A stretch of DNA of 13,602 nucleotides from Corallococcus sp. (lineage in GTDB: Bacteria > Bacillota > Clostridia > Christensenellales > CAG-314), in contig JAMPHX010000031.1 of NCBI GenBank assembly GCA_023663205.1, positions 1 to 13,602 on the forward strand. Direction: 5' to 3'. A program made the translations under genes and the position numbers. This document shows, piece after piece, positions 1-8,513 of the stretch (positions within the stretch are counted from its first letter, which is position 1; the number at the start of each line of letters is the position of its first letter). Below the pieces are notes generated by a model. That model was not told the DNA's origin. It ran no database searches and saw nothing but the letters and a program-made list of their open reading frames with translations.

Positions 1-649
1 TGTATATGCATTTTTGACGTCTTATCAAACCAAGTTGTTCAAGCATATGATTTATTAGCCGCTCGTAATCGTCACGGGTTTTAAGTCCGCCATGCGTACG
101 CGCATTCAAATGTCCGAAATCTACGGTAGGGATTAAACATTTATCGATTTTACAAAACTCCGTTACTTCGTACAAATCGCCTATCTGGTTTATTTTTCCC
201 ATTGTTTCAGGACAAAAATAAAAATCTTGTAAGCCGTGGCAGTACACTTTGTCAATAAGATTGCTTATGCGCCGCGTCGTAAGTTCGACGGCTTCTTTAC
301 GAGTCATTTTTCCGACTGTCGCTGGATGAAAAACTACCCTTTCACCGCCTAAGCATTTAAGTTTAAGACAACTTCGCAAAACATAATCATATGATTTCTC
401 TGCCATGGCATCATCGGGATTTGCAAAATTTATATAATACGGAGCGTGCACAGAAACTTGTATTCCGCATCGCGCGGCTTCGTTGCCGATTGCATATGCG
501 GTTTCATCACTCAATGTTATGCCGCGCCCAAACGAATATTCATATGCATCAAGCCCCATTCTTTTCAGCCATTCAAAAGCCTCTATTGTGCGCTTATTTC
601 CCTCGTCATAAAAGCGTCGGCAATTTCCGCTTGGACCGAATTTAGTCAT
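1..649 (-). CDS. Endonuclease IV-like TIM-barrel protein (C-terminus missing)
   Basis: The frame starts at ATG 649 and stays open for 216 codons to the window edge, so the C-terminal end lies outside. A good ribosome binding site (AAGGAGA, 9 bases before the ATG) sits inside the end of ribF. The protein resembles the AP endonuclease 2 / deoxyribonuclease IV barrel family. VSVHAPYY carries H68, VVFHPA carries H108, CPETMG carries E148, and TVDFGHLNAR carries D177 and H180. These match the zinc-ligand positions of Nfo-type enzymes, which cleave DNA at abasic sites. Family members are usually about 270-300 residues, so roughly a quarter is missing. The start overlaps the ribF stop by 8 bases, so the two are probably translationally coupled and this is the next gene of the operon. 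The barrel fold is fairly sure. True AP-endonuclease activity is inferred, because many sugar isomerase-like barrels share these motifs. Confidence 0.8.
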   Translation of the reverse strand, partial: MTKFGPSGNCRRFYDEGNKRTIEAFEWLKRMGLDAYEYSFGRGITLSDETAYAIGNEAARCGIQVSVHAPYYINFANPDDAMAEKSYDYVLRSCLKLKCLGGERVVFHPATVGKMTRKEAVELTTRRISNLIDKVYCHGLQDFYFCPETMGKINQIGDLYEVTEFCKIDKCLIPTVDFGHLNARTHGGLKTRDDYERLINHMLEQLGLIRRQKCIY

Positions 650-1535
650 TCAACACATTCTCCTTATCTTTAAGTAACTGTATAGTCAATTGCTCGGGCG
701 ACGCAAACTTTGTTATCGGGCGAATAAATTTGTAAGGGCAAAACCGTATAAATTTGCCGTACAAATCTCCCGAAAAGTTCAATATGTGTACTTCAACCGT
801 AGTAGTCATAACCCCGAATGTAGGCTTAGCCCCAATATTAACTATCGATTTGTATGTAAAACCGTCGATATCGACAGTTGCTGCATATACGCCGTCAATC
901 AACAATTTTTCCGAAGAAACATCGACATTTGCGGTGGGAAACTCCATAGATTTACCTACGCCGCGTCCGTGCACTACAACTCCGGATATAAAATACGGGT
1001 AAGAGAGTAAACTATTTGCAGGTGCAAAATCATGTTTTTCGATTAAATTTCTGATAAGCGAACTGCTTATTTTTTCACCGCGCTGCGAGACTTTGTCTAC
1101 AACGGAAAACTCTATATTGTGGGTATCACAATACTTTTTGACGTATTCGTTATCTTTTCTATCCGACCCCAATGTATAATCAAATCCGCAGACAATGCCT
1201 TGTACATTATTGCTCTTGCACAAGACATCCAAAAACATATCGGCAGAAAATGACATAAAGTTTTTATCAAATTCAGCATAAACTATTGCATCCAATCCGC
1301 ATTTTCGACACATTGAAACTCGCTCGTCGAATGTATAAATCAATTTGGTATCTTTCCCCAAAACGGCGTAATGATTGTTTGAAAAAGTAAATAAAGCACT
1401 TTTGCATTTATGCTTTTGCGCCATACAGATTGCTTTATCAATAATTACTTTATGTCCCAGATGCAAACAGTCAAAAAAACCTAACGCAATCACTATCGGG
1501 AAATTTATTTCGTTGCCGAATTCAATTTTTTGCAT
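642..1535 (-). CDS. ribF: Bifunctional riboflavin kinase / FAD synthetase
   Basis: The product phosphorylates riboflavin to FMN and adenylylates FMN to FAD in the cytoplasm. It has 297 residues, within the normal range. The N-terminal nucleotidyltransferase domain (about 12-165) has the HxGH motif at 25-28 in FDCLHLGH, CGFDYTLG near 116-123, and the ISSSLIR motif at 156-162. The C-terminal riboflavin kinase domain (about 180-292) has GRGVGKSMEFPTAN near 190-203, NIGAKPTF at 233-240 and a VEVHILNF segment at 247-254. The FDCLHLGH variant (usually FDGVHLGH) and the SNNHYAVL stretch where TFDPHP is usual mark it as a divergent copy. The start overlaps the end of truB by 14 bases, and the stop overlaps the next gene by 8. 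The truB-ribF order is common in Bacillota, where rpsO often follows; here it does not. Confidence 0.93.
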   Translation of the reverse strand: MQKIEFGNEINFPIVIALGFFDCLHLGHKVIIDKAICMAQKHKCKSALFTFSNNHYAVLGKDTKLIYTFDERVSMCRKCGLDAIVYAEFDKNFMSFSADMFLDVLCKSNNVQGIVCGFDYTLGSDRKDNEYVKKYCDTHNIEFSVVDKVSQRGEKISSSLIRNLIEKHDFAPANSLLSYPYFISGVVVHGRGVGKSMEFPTANVDVSSEKLLIDGVYAATVDIDGFTYKSIVNIGAKPTFGVMTTTVEVHILNFSGDLYGKFIRFCPYKFIRPITKFASPEQLTIQLLKDKENVLND

Positions 1536-2382
1536 ATCTTAAATTGTATTTTATAATGAGCCTATTGTCAAGTGACTCTCCTATTCCAAACAGTTCTCCG
1601 CGACAATATATTTTTCTTAGTCCGCCAAATTTACAACTGAGTCTTACGCCATTACATAAATAATTGTAACAGTTATCGCCGAAAGTATATGATTTCAAAT
1701 CACTTAACGAATTTTCTATCGGCACAATAGCCTTCAATTGCAAATTTTCCAATTCGTCGATACGATACGCATCGGAAATATCAAAATTACCCGAACGCAA
1801 TCGAATTAAGCCACTCATATATCCTACAGTTCCGACTTTCTCAGCCAAATCTCTTACCAATGAACGAATATACGTTCCTCCGCTGCATTCGATATCAAAG
1901 ACATACGTATTGTTATTGATTTGACGCAATAACTCAAATGAATATACTGTTACCGTGCGCTCTTTTAATTCGACGCGTTCGCCCAAACGTGCCAATTTAT
2001 ATGCTCGAACACCGCCAACAGAAATAGCAGAATACTGCGGCGGTACTTGACGAATTTCACCGACGAAATCAATTGCACACGCTTTAAGTCGCTCGGTAGA
2101 TACATTAAAATCACATTGATTGGTAAGTATTCCGTAACTATCCAAAGTATCCGTTTCCGCACCAAAGGTAAAAAAAGCACGATAATGCTTACGCTTATTA
2201 GTCAAAAAATCAAATAATTTCGTTGCGCAACCCAATGCAACAGGCAACACGCCGGTTGCTCCGGGGTCTAATGTACCCAAATGACCGACTTTTTTTTCAT
2301 TGTATATTCTTCTGACAACAGAGACAATATCGCTTGCAGTTGCACCTACGGGCTTCAATACGTTCAAAAAACCGTTTATCAT
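1522..2382 (-). CDS. truB: tRNA pseudouridine(55) synthase TruB
   Basis: The enzyme isomerises U55 in the T-loop of tRNAs to pseudouridine. The 286 residues include NVLKPVGATASD near 7-18, the catalytic motif HLGTLDPGATGVLP at 34-47 with the nucleophile D39, the KHYRAFFTFG segment near 65-74, VPPQYSAI near residue 117, and GTYIRSLVRDLAE around 168-180. A short C-terminal domain follows, as in bacterial TruB. The ATG overlaps the stop of the upstream gene as ATGA (2379-2382), which indicates translational coupling. The gene stops at TGA, which shows that TGA is a stop codon in this genome. Together with rimP, infB and rbfA it forms a translation and RNA-maturation operon. Confidence 0.95.
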   Translation of the reverse strand: MINGFLNVLKPVGATASDIVSVVRRIYNEKKVGHLGTLDPGATGVLPVALGCATKLFDFLTNKRKHYRAFFTFGAETDTLDSYGILTNQCDFNVSTERLKACAIDFVGEIRQVPPQYSAISVGGVRAYKLARLGERVELKERTVTVYSFELLRQINNNTYVFDIECSGGTYIRSLVRDLAEKVGTVGYMSGLIRLRSGNFDISDAYRIDELENLQLKAIVPIENSLSDLKSYTFGDNCYNYLCNGVRLSCKFGGLRKIYCRGELFGIGESLDNRLIIKYNLRYAKN

Positions 2383-3341
2383 AAATAAAACCCTACTGTG
2401 CGTACGATTTTTTCGATAACGTCCTCAAAAAATCCCGAAATCATACAACCTGCGGCAAACTTGTGCCCGCCGCCGCCGAATTCTTCGCAAATTTTTCTAA
2501 CATCGAAATTTTTACCTCTCATACTGATTTTGTATGAGTGTTCGCTGTGCTGTGAAATTGCGACACCGACAATTACGCTGTCAATATTCAATGCATATTG
2601 TACCAAACCCTCTGTATTACCTATGGGACTCAATCCAAACTCATCAAAATCATTAGATAAAGCAAATATTATTGAAAGTTTATCATTATAATACATACGA
2701 ATATTATTGATACATCTACCAATCAATTTTGTTTTAGCAAAAGAAATCCTTTGGAAAAATACATATGACACTTTTAGTATATCCGCGCCGCAATCGACTA
2801 ATTGCGCAGCAAATTCAAAACAATCTCTATTGGTACTCGAATTGCCAAAGTTACCTGTATCCGTGCATAACCCCATATACAAAAATGTTGCTATATCTTT
2901 ATTGCATTTGATATTCAAAGCATTAAGTATGCCGCCTACAATTTGACAGGTACTCGGCGCGGCGTATACACAATTGTATTTAGAAAACAATTCACCGCAA
3001 TGATGGTCGATAGACAAAGTATTACGAGTCGAAGCAAATAAGTACGAAAATTTACCCAAACGATTTATGTCGGAGCAATCGATAGCAACATATAAATCGT
3101 AGGTTTCATCGATATCCGAACGAATGCAATTGCAGTGTTCAAATTCAAAAAAAACATCGCTCAACATTGTATCGCAAAAAACCTCGGCAATCTTGCCGAG
3201 TTTTTTCATAGACAAATACAACGCAAGACTTGCGCCAATTGTATCACCATCAGGACGCGTGTGTGCAAAAATAGCAATTCTGCTTGCATTTTCCAAAATT
3301 TTTGCCGATTGTTCAATTGTTGTCTTTTGGCATAATTTCAT
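2379..3341 (-). CDS. nrnA: DHH/DHHA1 phosphoesterase, NrnA-type nanoRNase / pAp phosphatase
   Basis: A 320-residue member of the DHH superfamily. The manganese-binding motifs are in order: HTRPDGDTIGA with H27, D31 and D33; AIDCSD with D88; the signature IDHH with D112, H113 and H114; and CTDTGNF with D161. The DHHA1 substrate domain ends in the glycine-rich GGGGHKFAAG at 289-298. Family members degrade short RNA oligonucleotides of 2-5 bases and 3'-phosphoadenosine 5'-phosphate. The length fits NrnA (about 310-330), and the position between rbfA and truB is the usual one in clostridia and mollicutes. The start overlaps rbfA by 29 bases and lacks a strong ribosome binding site, so expression probably depends on coupling. 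A cyclic-dinucleotide phosphodiesterase role is less likely, since no GGDEF or membrane region is present. Confidence 0.9.
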   Translation of the reverse strand: MKLCQKTTIEQSAKILENASRIAIFAHTRPDGDTIGASLALYLSMKKLGKIAEVFCDTMLSDVFFEFEHCNCIRSDIDETYDLYVAIDCSDINRLGKFSYLFASTRNTLSIDHHCGELFSKYNCVYAAPSTCQIVGGILNALNIKCNKDIATFLYMGLCTDTGNFGNSSTNRDCFEFAAQLVDCGADILKVSYVFFQRISFAKTKLIGRCINNIRMYYNDKLSIIFALSNDFDEFGLSPIGNTEGLVQYALNIDSVIVGVAISQHSEHSYKISMRGKNFDVRKICEEFGGGGHKFAAGCMISGFFEDVIEKIVRTVGFYL

Positions 3342-3669
3342 TTAGCACTTCGTTTATGCGTTGACTGTAAGCCAACGATTCATCTAACATAAATTTAAAC
3401 TGCGGAACGGTTCTTATATGCATTGCTTTGGAAATTTGCGAACGTACAAAAGGTTCGCTGTCTTTAATTGCAACAAATGTCTGTGCGGATTTATGTGCGT
3501 CGGTAGAATAAATGCTAACAAACACTTTTGCCGTACTGAGTTCTTTGTCGCAAACAACATCCAAAATCGTAAACATTTCGGTGAGTCGCGGGTCCTTAAC
3601 TTTCTTTTGCAATATTTCCGTAATATACTTTTTAAACTCGGAATTCAATTTATCAATGCGTCGATTCAT
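3313..3669 (-). CDS. rbfA: Ribosome-binding factor A
   Basis: RbfA binds the free 30S subunit near helix 1 of 16S rRNA and supports late maturation and cold adaptation. The 118 residues are a single type II KH-like domain. Visible family features are the basic N-terminus with an EFKKYITEIL helix, the VKDPRL motif near 24-29, the strand TAKVFVSIYS, and the C-terminal HIRTVPQFKFMLDESLAYSQRI segment, read from about residue 84 on. The ATG overlaps the infB stop as ATGA. It sits between infB and the DHH gene, its standard neighbours. Confidence 0.93.
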   Translation of the reverse strand: MNRRIDKLNSEFKKYITEILQKKVKDPRLTEMFTILDVVCDKELSTAKVFVSIYSTDAHKSAQTFVAIKDSEPFVRSQISKAMHIRTVPQFKFMLDESLAYSQRINEVLNEIMPKDNN

Positions 3670-6224
3670 CGTTCAATTTCTTCCATTTGATAAATTTCAA
3701 ACACATCGCCTATCTTCAAATCGTTGTAATTTTCAACGGAAATTCCGCATTCATACCCTGCCGCAACCTCTTTGACATCATCTTTGAAGCGTTTCAATGC
3801 CAAAATATTACCGTCATATACACTAACATCGTTTCTATATACGCGAACTTTGGCGTTACGTACTGCTTTACCGCTTGTTACATATGCACCGGCGACACTA
3901 CCGACACCAGTAATTTTAAATACTTCTCTGACTTCTACGGAGCCCAAAACGGTTTCCTTAAACTTAGGAGCAAGCAAACCTTTCATTGCGGCTGTAACAT
4001 CATCGACTGCGTCGTAAATTACATTGTACAGTCTGATATCCACGCCTTCCTTTTCTGCGATGACTTTTGCATTGGAATCGGCACGGACATTAAAGCCAAT
4101 TATTATTGCTTCCGATGCACGAGCAAGCATTACATCGGTTTCGTTGATTGCCCCCACACCGCCGTGTATCGGACAAACTCTTACTTCCTCATTGCTTATC
4201 TTTTCCATGCTTGATTTCAACGCTTCCAAACTGCCCTGAACGTCGGTTTTGATTATCAAATTCAAAGTTTTCAATTGTCCCTCGGATATCTTGCCGAACA
4301 AATCACCGAGATTCATCGAAGGCGTCTGCTTTGCACTTTCAACCTTAATCTTATTTTTACGTTCTTCTGCCGCTTTTCGTACAAGTTTTTCGTCAGCGAC
4401 ATGCATAAAATCTCCTGCCTGAGGAACGTCTGAAAAGCCCAATACCTCTACAGGAGTAGACGGGCCGGCACTTTTAACCTTCTTACCCTTATCGTCAAAC
4501 ATAGCGCGAATTTTGCCGGTAGCGAACCCAGCAATCACGCTATCGCCGATATTAAGCGTTCCGTTACTTACAAGAACAGTTGCAACAGGACCTCTGCCTT
4601 TATCCAATTTGGCTTCTATTACTGTACCAATCGCACGTTTTTCCGGATTTGCTTTGAGTTCCTTCAATTCGGTCACAAGCAAAACAGACTCCAACAAATC
4701 TTTTATTCCCATGTTAGTCTTTGCTGATACGGGTATCATGATAGTATCTCCGCCCCAGTCTTCCGCTAACAACTCGTACTCAGCAAGTTGTTGCTTGACG
4801 CGTTCGACATTTATATCGGGTTTATCCATTTTGTTTATTGCCACGATAATAGAGACGCCTGCTGCCTTTGCATGGTTTATCGCTTCGACGGTCTGCGGCA
4901 TAACGCCGTCATCTGCTGCTACAACAATTATCGCAACGTCGGTAATTTTGGCTCCGCGAGCACGCATAGCCGTAAATGCTGCGTGTCCGGGGGTATCGAT
5001 GAATGTAATACTCTCTCCGTTGATTTCAACCGTATACGCACCGATATGTTGAGTAATTCCGCCTGCTTCTCCGCTTGTAACACGGGTATTGCGTATCGCA
5101 TCCAACAAGGATGTTTTGCCGTGGTCAACGTGTCCCATTACGGTAACGATAGGCGGTCGTTTTTTATTATTGGCAAGTCCGTCATCTTCAAAACTTTCCG
5201 TAATAATATCCTCAGCGGATTTTTCGGGTTTGAGTTCAAGAGTAACGTCGTAAAGACCGGCTACATAAGCCGCATAATCGAAATCAATCGAATCGTTAAT
5301 CGTTTTGAAAATGTTTTCCTTGAACAGTTGCTTAATAATCTCAGAAACCGATACGCCTATTTTTTCGGACAAAACTTTTATTGATACTTCTTGCGTAGTA
5401 ACTACGGCATTTGTGATTTTTTGCGTCTGAACAGGTGCTTTGGTTTCAGAAGACTTTTTACTACGAGCACGGCGGACTACTTTATCCTCATCATAATCTG
5501 CATTGGAAAAATTGCGTGTAAGCAAACTCTTCTTGCTAAGACCGCGTCTTTCATCGCTTTTTTCGTGAGTCTTGTTTTTGTTTCCAAAAGACTTTTGTTC
5601 GCCTTTTGGCGCGCTTATAACAGGAGTAAACGCCGCAGACGATTGCTGCTTTTTGTTGCCGCCTGTGGTTTGGGTTCCTGTACGCTTTTGTTCGTTTTGG
5701 GGTCGCGCTTCCGATTTTCCGAAATTACGGCGTCCGTCATTGTTTTGCACGCGCGAAGAAGATACCGGACGTTTGGGTGCAGATGTATCCAAAAACTTTC
5801 TGACGCGTACACTGCCGTTTCCGTCAGTATAAGTTTTTACTTCTATTCCGTTCTCAACCTTAGTGACCACATTGGAAACAGTCGGTACGTTTTCCTTTGC
5901 TTCCGGTTTTGACGCAGGTTTAGGTTCTGCCTGAGATTTGACGGTATTATCTAATGCTTCGGATTTTTCCGTCTTTTCGGGCATTTCATCCGTAGTCAAA
6001 GTAACTTGCTCGCCAACCTTGTCCTGTTCGATTTGAGTGTTAGTATCCGCAGTACTTTTTAATAAAATAAATTCTTTTTCTTTCACAGAAATTTCATCAT
6101 TTAATGCACGGATTTGCTGTCTCAATTTTTGTAAAACAGACTGCGTCCTGTCGGCATTAGCGCCGACAAGCGCTTTGATATTATCCACACTCAATCTATT
6201 TTGTATATTCGAATTATTTGCCAT
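3666..6224 (-). CDS. infB: Translation initiation factor IF-2
   Basis: IF-2 is the GTPase that delivers initiator fMet-tRNA to the 30S subunit and promotes subunit joining. The 852 residues divide into a low-complexity, charged N-terminal region (1-270, rich in K, N, Q, S and T), an IF2_N module (about 277-335, SIKVLSEKIGVSVSEIIKQL), and the G domain. The G domain shows GHVDHGKT at 364-371, the switch segment GGITQHIGAY near 388-397, DTPGH at 410-414, NKMD at 464-467 and SAK at 500-502. The beta-barrel, the helical linker domain (LGDLFGKISEG, then LNLIIKTDVQGSLEALK) and the C-terminal tRNA-binding domain follow, ending in the typical ECGISVENYNDLKIGDVFE. A strong GGAGG site lies 7 bases before the start. 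The large plus-strand frames opposite this gene are shadows. Confidence 0.98.
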   Translation of the reverse strand: MANNSNIQNRLSVDNIKALVGANADRTQSVLQKLRQQIRALNDEISVKEKEFILLKSTADTNTQIEQDKVGEQVTLTTDEMPEKTEKSEALDNTVKSQAEPKPASKPEAKENVPTVSNVVTKVENGIEVKTYTDGNGSVRVRKFLDTSAPKRPVSSSRVQNNDGRRNFGKSEARPQNEQKRTGTQTTGGNKKQQSSAAFTPVISAPKGEQKSFGNKNKTHEKSDERRGLSKKSLLTRNFSNADYDEDKVVRRARSKKSSETKAPVQTQKITNAVVTTQEVSIKVLSEKIGVSVSEIIKQLFKENIFKTINDSIDFDYAAYVAGLYDVTLELKPEKSAEDIITESFEDDGLANNKKRPPIVTVMGHVDHGKTSLLDAIRNTRVTSGEAGGITQHIGAYTVEINGESITFIDTPGHAAFTAMRARGAKITDVAIIVVAADDGVMPQTVEAINHAKAAGVSIIVAINKMDKPDINVERVKQQLAEYELLAEDWGGDTIMIPVSAKTNMGIKDLLESVLLVTELKELKANPEKRAIGTVIEAKLDKGRGPVATVLVSNGTLNIGDSVIAGFATGKIRAMFDDKGKKVKSAGPSTPVEVLGFSDVPQAGDFMHVADEKLVRKAAEERKNKIKVESAKQTPSMNLGDLFGKISEGQLKTLNLIIKTDVQGSLEALKSSMEKISNEEVRVCPIHGGVGAINETDVMLARASEAIIIGFNVRADSNAKVIAEKEGVDIRLYNVIYDAVDDVTAAMKGLLAPKFKETVLGSVEVREVFKITGVGSVAGAYVTSGKAVRNAKVRVYRNDVSVYDGNILALKRFKDDVKEVAAGYECGISVENYNDLKIGDVFEIYQMEEIER

Positions 6225-6242
6225 TCATTAACCTCCAAGTAA

Positions 6243-6524
6243 TCACAGCAAATTATTTTTTATTGCATCAGCAAGTTGCTTATCGCAAATACCCAATACT
6301 TTACAATTTCTTTTTACAATATCTTCTAACTTATCGATTTTTGCAATTTGACAATTTCTGTTTTTGCCCGCAATATCGATTTTTTTCAGCGTGTTTTCGG
6401 AAACGGAATCGCTGTACAAAATTAAAAACACTTTTTTATTTCTGAGTTCCAGCGTATCTATTCCAAACAAAACAGAACCTTTCTTTATTGCAAAGCCGAT
6501 ATAAGCATCAACTTTTGAATTCAA
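6243..6524 (-). CDS. ylxQ: L7Ae-family RNA-binding protein YlxQ
   Basis: A 93-residue single-domain protein placed where Bacillota carry ylxQ. Members of the L7Ae/L30e/S12e fold bind kink-turn RNA. Visible matches are the N-terminal GFAIKKGSVLFG segment (positions near 10-21), the VFLILYSDSVSENTLKKI strand-helix unit, and a C-terminal DKQLADAI helix. The conserved ELG-x-x-x-G segment is only weakly kept (RNCKVLGICD), so RNA binding could be altered. The start overlaps ylxR by 17 bases, and the stop is 18 bases before infB. The assignment rests as much on the gene order as on the sequence. Confidence 0.85.
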   Translation of the reverse strand: MNSKVDAYIGFAIKKGSVLFGIDTLELRNKKVFLILYSDSVSENTLKKIDIAGKNRNCQIAKIDKLEDIVKRNCKVLGICDKQLADAIKNNLL

Positions 6525-6777
6525 TGAAAGCCTCCACCTCTTTAATAAATTGTTCTGTAAACACTAAACCGCATTGTTTTGATATGTTTTTGCTTTTGAT
6601 TGCTTTATTTAAACAAGCACTGTTTTTGCACAAGTAAACGCCTCTACCTCCGGACTTCCCTGTGGGGTCCACCTTCTGAATATCTCCGATAACTATTCTG
6701 ATTAAATCCGATTTATCTTTCATCTCTCTGCAAGCGATGCACATTCTTTGGGGTATCCGTTTGGGCGTTTTAGTCAT
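6508..6777 (-). CDS. ylxR: YlxR family RNA-binding protein
   Basis: An 89-residue protein with the family signature RMCIACREMKDKSDLIRIV near 11-29, the GRGVYLCKNSAC motif near 44-55, and a following helix with KAIKSKNISK. Cysteines C13, C16, C50 and C55 are positioned as a possible metal-binding or structural set. YlxR is a small nucleic-acid-binding protein of the nusA-infB operon; in Bacillus it has been linked to RNase P RNA and to regulation of other genes. The start lies three bases after the nusA stop and the end overlaps ylxQ, so the two are probably made together. Confidence 0.92.
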   Translation of the reverse strand: MTKTPKRIPQRMCIACREMKDKSDLIRIVIGDIQKVDPTGKSGGRGVYLCKNSACLNKAIKSKNISKQCGLVFTEQFIKEVEAFIEFKS

Positions 6778-6780
6778 ATG

Positions 6781-7878
6781 CTATTCCTCTATTTCACTTT
6801 CAGAAGCGTCATTTTCGTCAAACATTCCGCTTTGCATAGCGGCGGTATAAGATTTTACATCGATTTTCCAACCGGTAAGTTTTGCAGCCAATCTTGCATT
6901 CTGACCTTCTTTGCCTATCGCAAGCGACAACTTTTCATCAGGCACGACTACTTTTGCTTCTTTGGTTTCCTCATTTGCCTGAACTATCAAAACTTTGGCA
7001 GGCGACAATGCTCTTGCGATATAATCCAAAATATCGCTGCTCCACGGAATTATATCGATTTTTTCGCCGCCTATTTCGGAAACAATTGCATTTACGCGCA
7101 TACCTCTGTTACCCACGCAAGCGCCTACGGCGTCAATATCGTCGTCGGTAGAATAGACTGCCATTTTGGTTCTGAATCCCGCTTCGCGAACAATTGACTT
7201 TATTTGAACGATATCGGCGCGTATTTCGGGCACTTCGCTCTCAAACAACCGCTTGATAAACACATAACTTGCACGCGACAATACAACTTGCGTGCCGTTA
7301 GCCCCGTCTCTTACACGCTTTACAAGCACTTTAATTCTGTCTCCGACTCCGAATTTTTCACCGGGGATTTGCTCGGACACAGACAAAACTCCTTCCATTT
7401 GATTTTTCCCGAGTTCAACAAAAATTGTGCCGTCATCTTTTATACGCGAAACAACTCCAATCATCAGTTCATTCTCTTTATCGGCAAATTGATTGTAAGT
7501 TATATCTTTCTCCGCTTGGTGCATATTGTTCATGACAACCTGTCTTGCATTTTGAGCGGCAATACGACCAAACTCCTTGGGGAAGATTTCTGTTTGAACC
7601 AAATCTCCGACTTTGTAAGACTTCTTAATTTTTCGAGCATCTTCAAGGCTGATTTCGTTCTCCGGCGCGACTACTTCGTCAACGACGGTTTTACTGATAT
7701 AAATTCTTATTGTGTATTTGTCGGGATTTAACTTTACGACAACATTTGACGCCTCGCCGTAATTCCGTTTACAAGCAATAGCCAGTGCGGTTTCCAAAGA
7801 CGAGATAAAGACATCTTTATTTATGCCTTTTTCTTTTTCCAATTCTTCAAGCGCCAAAAAAAAGTCTTTATTTATCAT
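6781..7878 (-). CDS. nusA: Transcription termination/antitermination factor NusA
   Basis: NusA binds RNA polymerase and nascent RNA to control pausing, termination and rRNA antitermination. The 365 residues contain the N-terminal polymerase-binding domain (1-125), an S1 domain (about 135-202), KH1 with the loop VGNRG at 255-259, and KH2 with IGKEGQ at 321-326. A short acidic tail ends the protein (SESEIEE). The C-terminal acidic repeats of proteobacterial NusA are absent, as expected for Gram-positive bacteria. A GGAGG site lies 7 bases before ATG 7878. The gene follows rimP after 25 bases. Because NusA also senses hairpins, feedback through the rimP leader is conceivable but not shown. Confidence 0.97.
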   Translation of the reverse strand: MINKDFFLALEELEKEKGINKDVFISSLETALAIACKRNYGEASNVVVKLNPDKYTIRIYISKTVVDEVVAPENEISLEDARKIKKSYKVGDLVQTEIFPKEFGRIAAQNARQVVMNNMHQAEKDITYNQFADKENELMIGVVSRIKDDGTIFVELGKNQMEGVLSVSEQIPGEKFGVGDRIKVLVKRVRDGANGTQVVLSRASYVFIKRLFESEVPEIRADIVQIKSIVREAGFRTKMAVYSTDDDIDAVGACVGNRGMRVNAIVSEIGGEKIDIIPWSSDILDYIARALSPAKVLIVQANEETKEAKVVVPDEKLSLAIGKEGQNARLAAKLTGWKIDVKSYTAAMQSGMFDENDASESEIEE

Positions 7879-7903
7879 TACTATTCCTCCAAATGGATTT
7901 TCA

Positions 7904-8362
7904 TTAAAACTCTATAATCGGTTCAATATGAGCCGTTTCTTTCAAAAGGAACCTTGTTGTTTTTCCTGCAATATCCCGTATAGCAAACGATTCTTCGTCA
8001 AATTGCACCAATAGTCCTTCAAATTTCTTTTTTCCGTACATAGGTTTGTACAATTTAACAGAAATTTTTTTATTTAAATTTCTTGCAAAATCGCGCTGAG
8101 TTTTGAGCGGTCTGTCCAATCCCAATGACGACACATTTAGCGTGTATGCGCATTCTATCGGGTCCAAAACATCCAGTGGTTCGTCGATTGCACGATGCAA
8201 AGCCTCGCAGTCATTTATCGAAACCCCGCCGTCCTTATCGATAAAAACAGTCAAATTCATTCCGTCATGTTTTTTTTCGTAAACAACCTCAACCAATTCG
8301 ATTCCGAGATTTTCGGCATATGGTTTAACCAACTCGAACACACGGTCTGCAACTTTATTCAT
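7904..8362 (-). CDS. rimP: Ribosome maturation factor RimP
   Basis: RimP is needed for 30S maturation, acting early around S12 and S19 binding. The 152 residues show the N-terminal alpha/beta domain (YAENLGIELVEVVYEKK near 15-31, then the LTVFIDKDGGVSINDCEALH region) and the hallmark LNVSSLGLDRPLKTQRDF around residues 75-92. A C-terminal SH3-like domain with KKFEGLLVQFDEESFAI follows. It is the first gene of the operon, the normal position in Bacillota. An AGGGGA site precedes ATG 8362 by 5 bases, and a promoter and leader hairpin lie directly upstream. Confidence 0.95.
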   Translation of the reverse strand: MNKVADRVFELVKPYAENLGIELVEVVYEKKHDGMNLTVFIDKDGGVSINDCEALHRAIDEPLDVLDPIECAYTLNVSSLGLDRPLKTQRDFARNLNKKISVKLYKPMYGKKKFEGLLVQFDEESFAIRDIAGKTTRFLLKETAHIEPIIEF

Positions 8363-8383
8363 ATATTTCCCCTAACATTAAGT

Positions 8384-8408
8384 TGAGAGTGGAGAAACTC
8401 CACTCTCA
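8384..8408 (-). promoter_or_regulatory. Perfect 11-bp hairpin in the rimP leader
   Basis: TGAGAGTGGAG (8384-8394) and CTCCACTCTCA (8398-8408) are exact inverted repeats around a 3-base loop. The structure lies between the predicted start site and the rimP ribosome binding site. No T tract follows on either strand, so it is not an intrinsic terminator. It could be a protein-binding or mRNA-stabilising leader structure, or a DNA operator. Confidence 0.65.
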
Positions 8409-8435
8409 CCGAAAGCAAGATACATTACTGATTGA

Positions 8436-8464
8436 AGTATAACACCTTACAGTCATTTTGGCAA
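8436..8464 (-). promoter_or_regulatory. Housekeeping-type promoter of the rimP-nusA-infB operon
   Basis: Read on the minus strand, TTGCCA (8459-8464) is followed by exactly 17 bases and then TATACT (8436-8441). The triplet TGT directly before the -10 gives an extended -10 element (TGTTATACT). These are near-consensus SigA boxes. Transcription should start near 8429, giving a leader of about 67 bases before rimP. Confidence 0.75.
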
Positions 8465-8513
8465 GCATTTTTACAACATTTACAAAGGTTACTGAACGTG
8501 TATATTTTATAAT

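Noticed and set aside
3687..5912. Long plus-strand frames opposite infB, including ones of 173-198 codons
   Set aside because: They lie antisense to a certain IF-2 gene, have no ribosome binding sites, and their cysteine- and phenylalanine-rich translations are typical of shadow frames.
7204..7731. A 175-codon plus-strand frame opposite nusA
   Set aside because: It is antisense to well-conserved nusA domains and has no recognisable motif or start signal.
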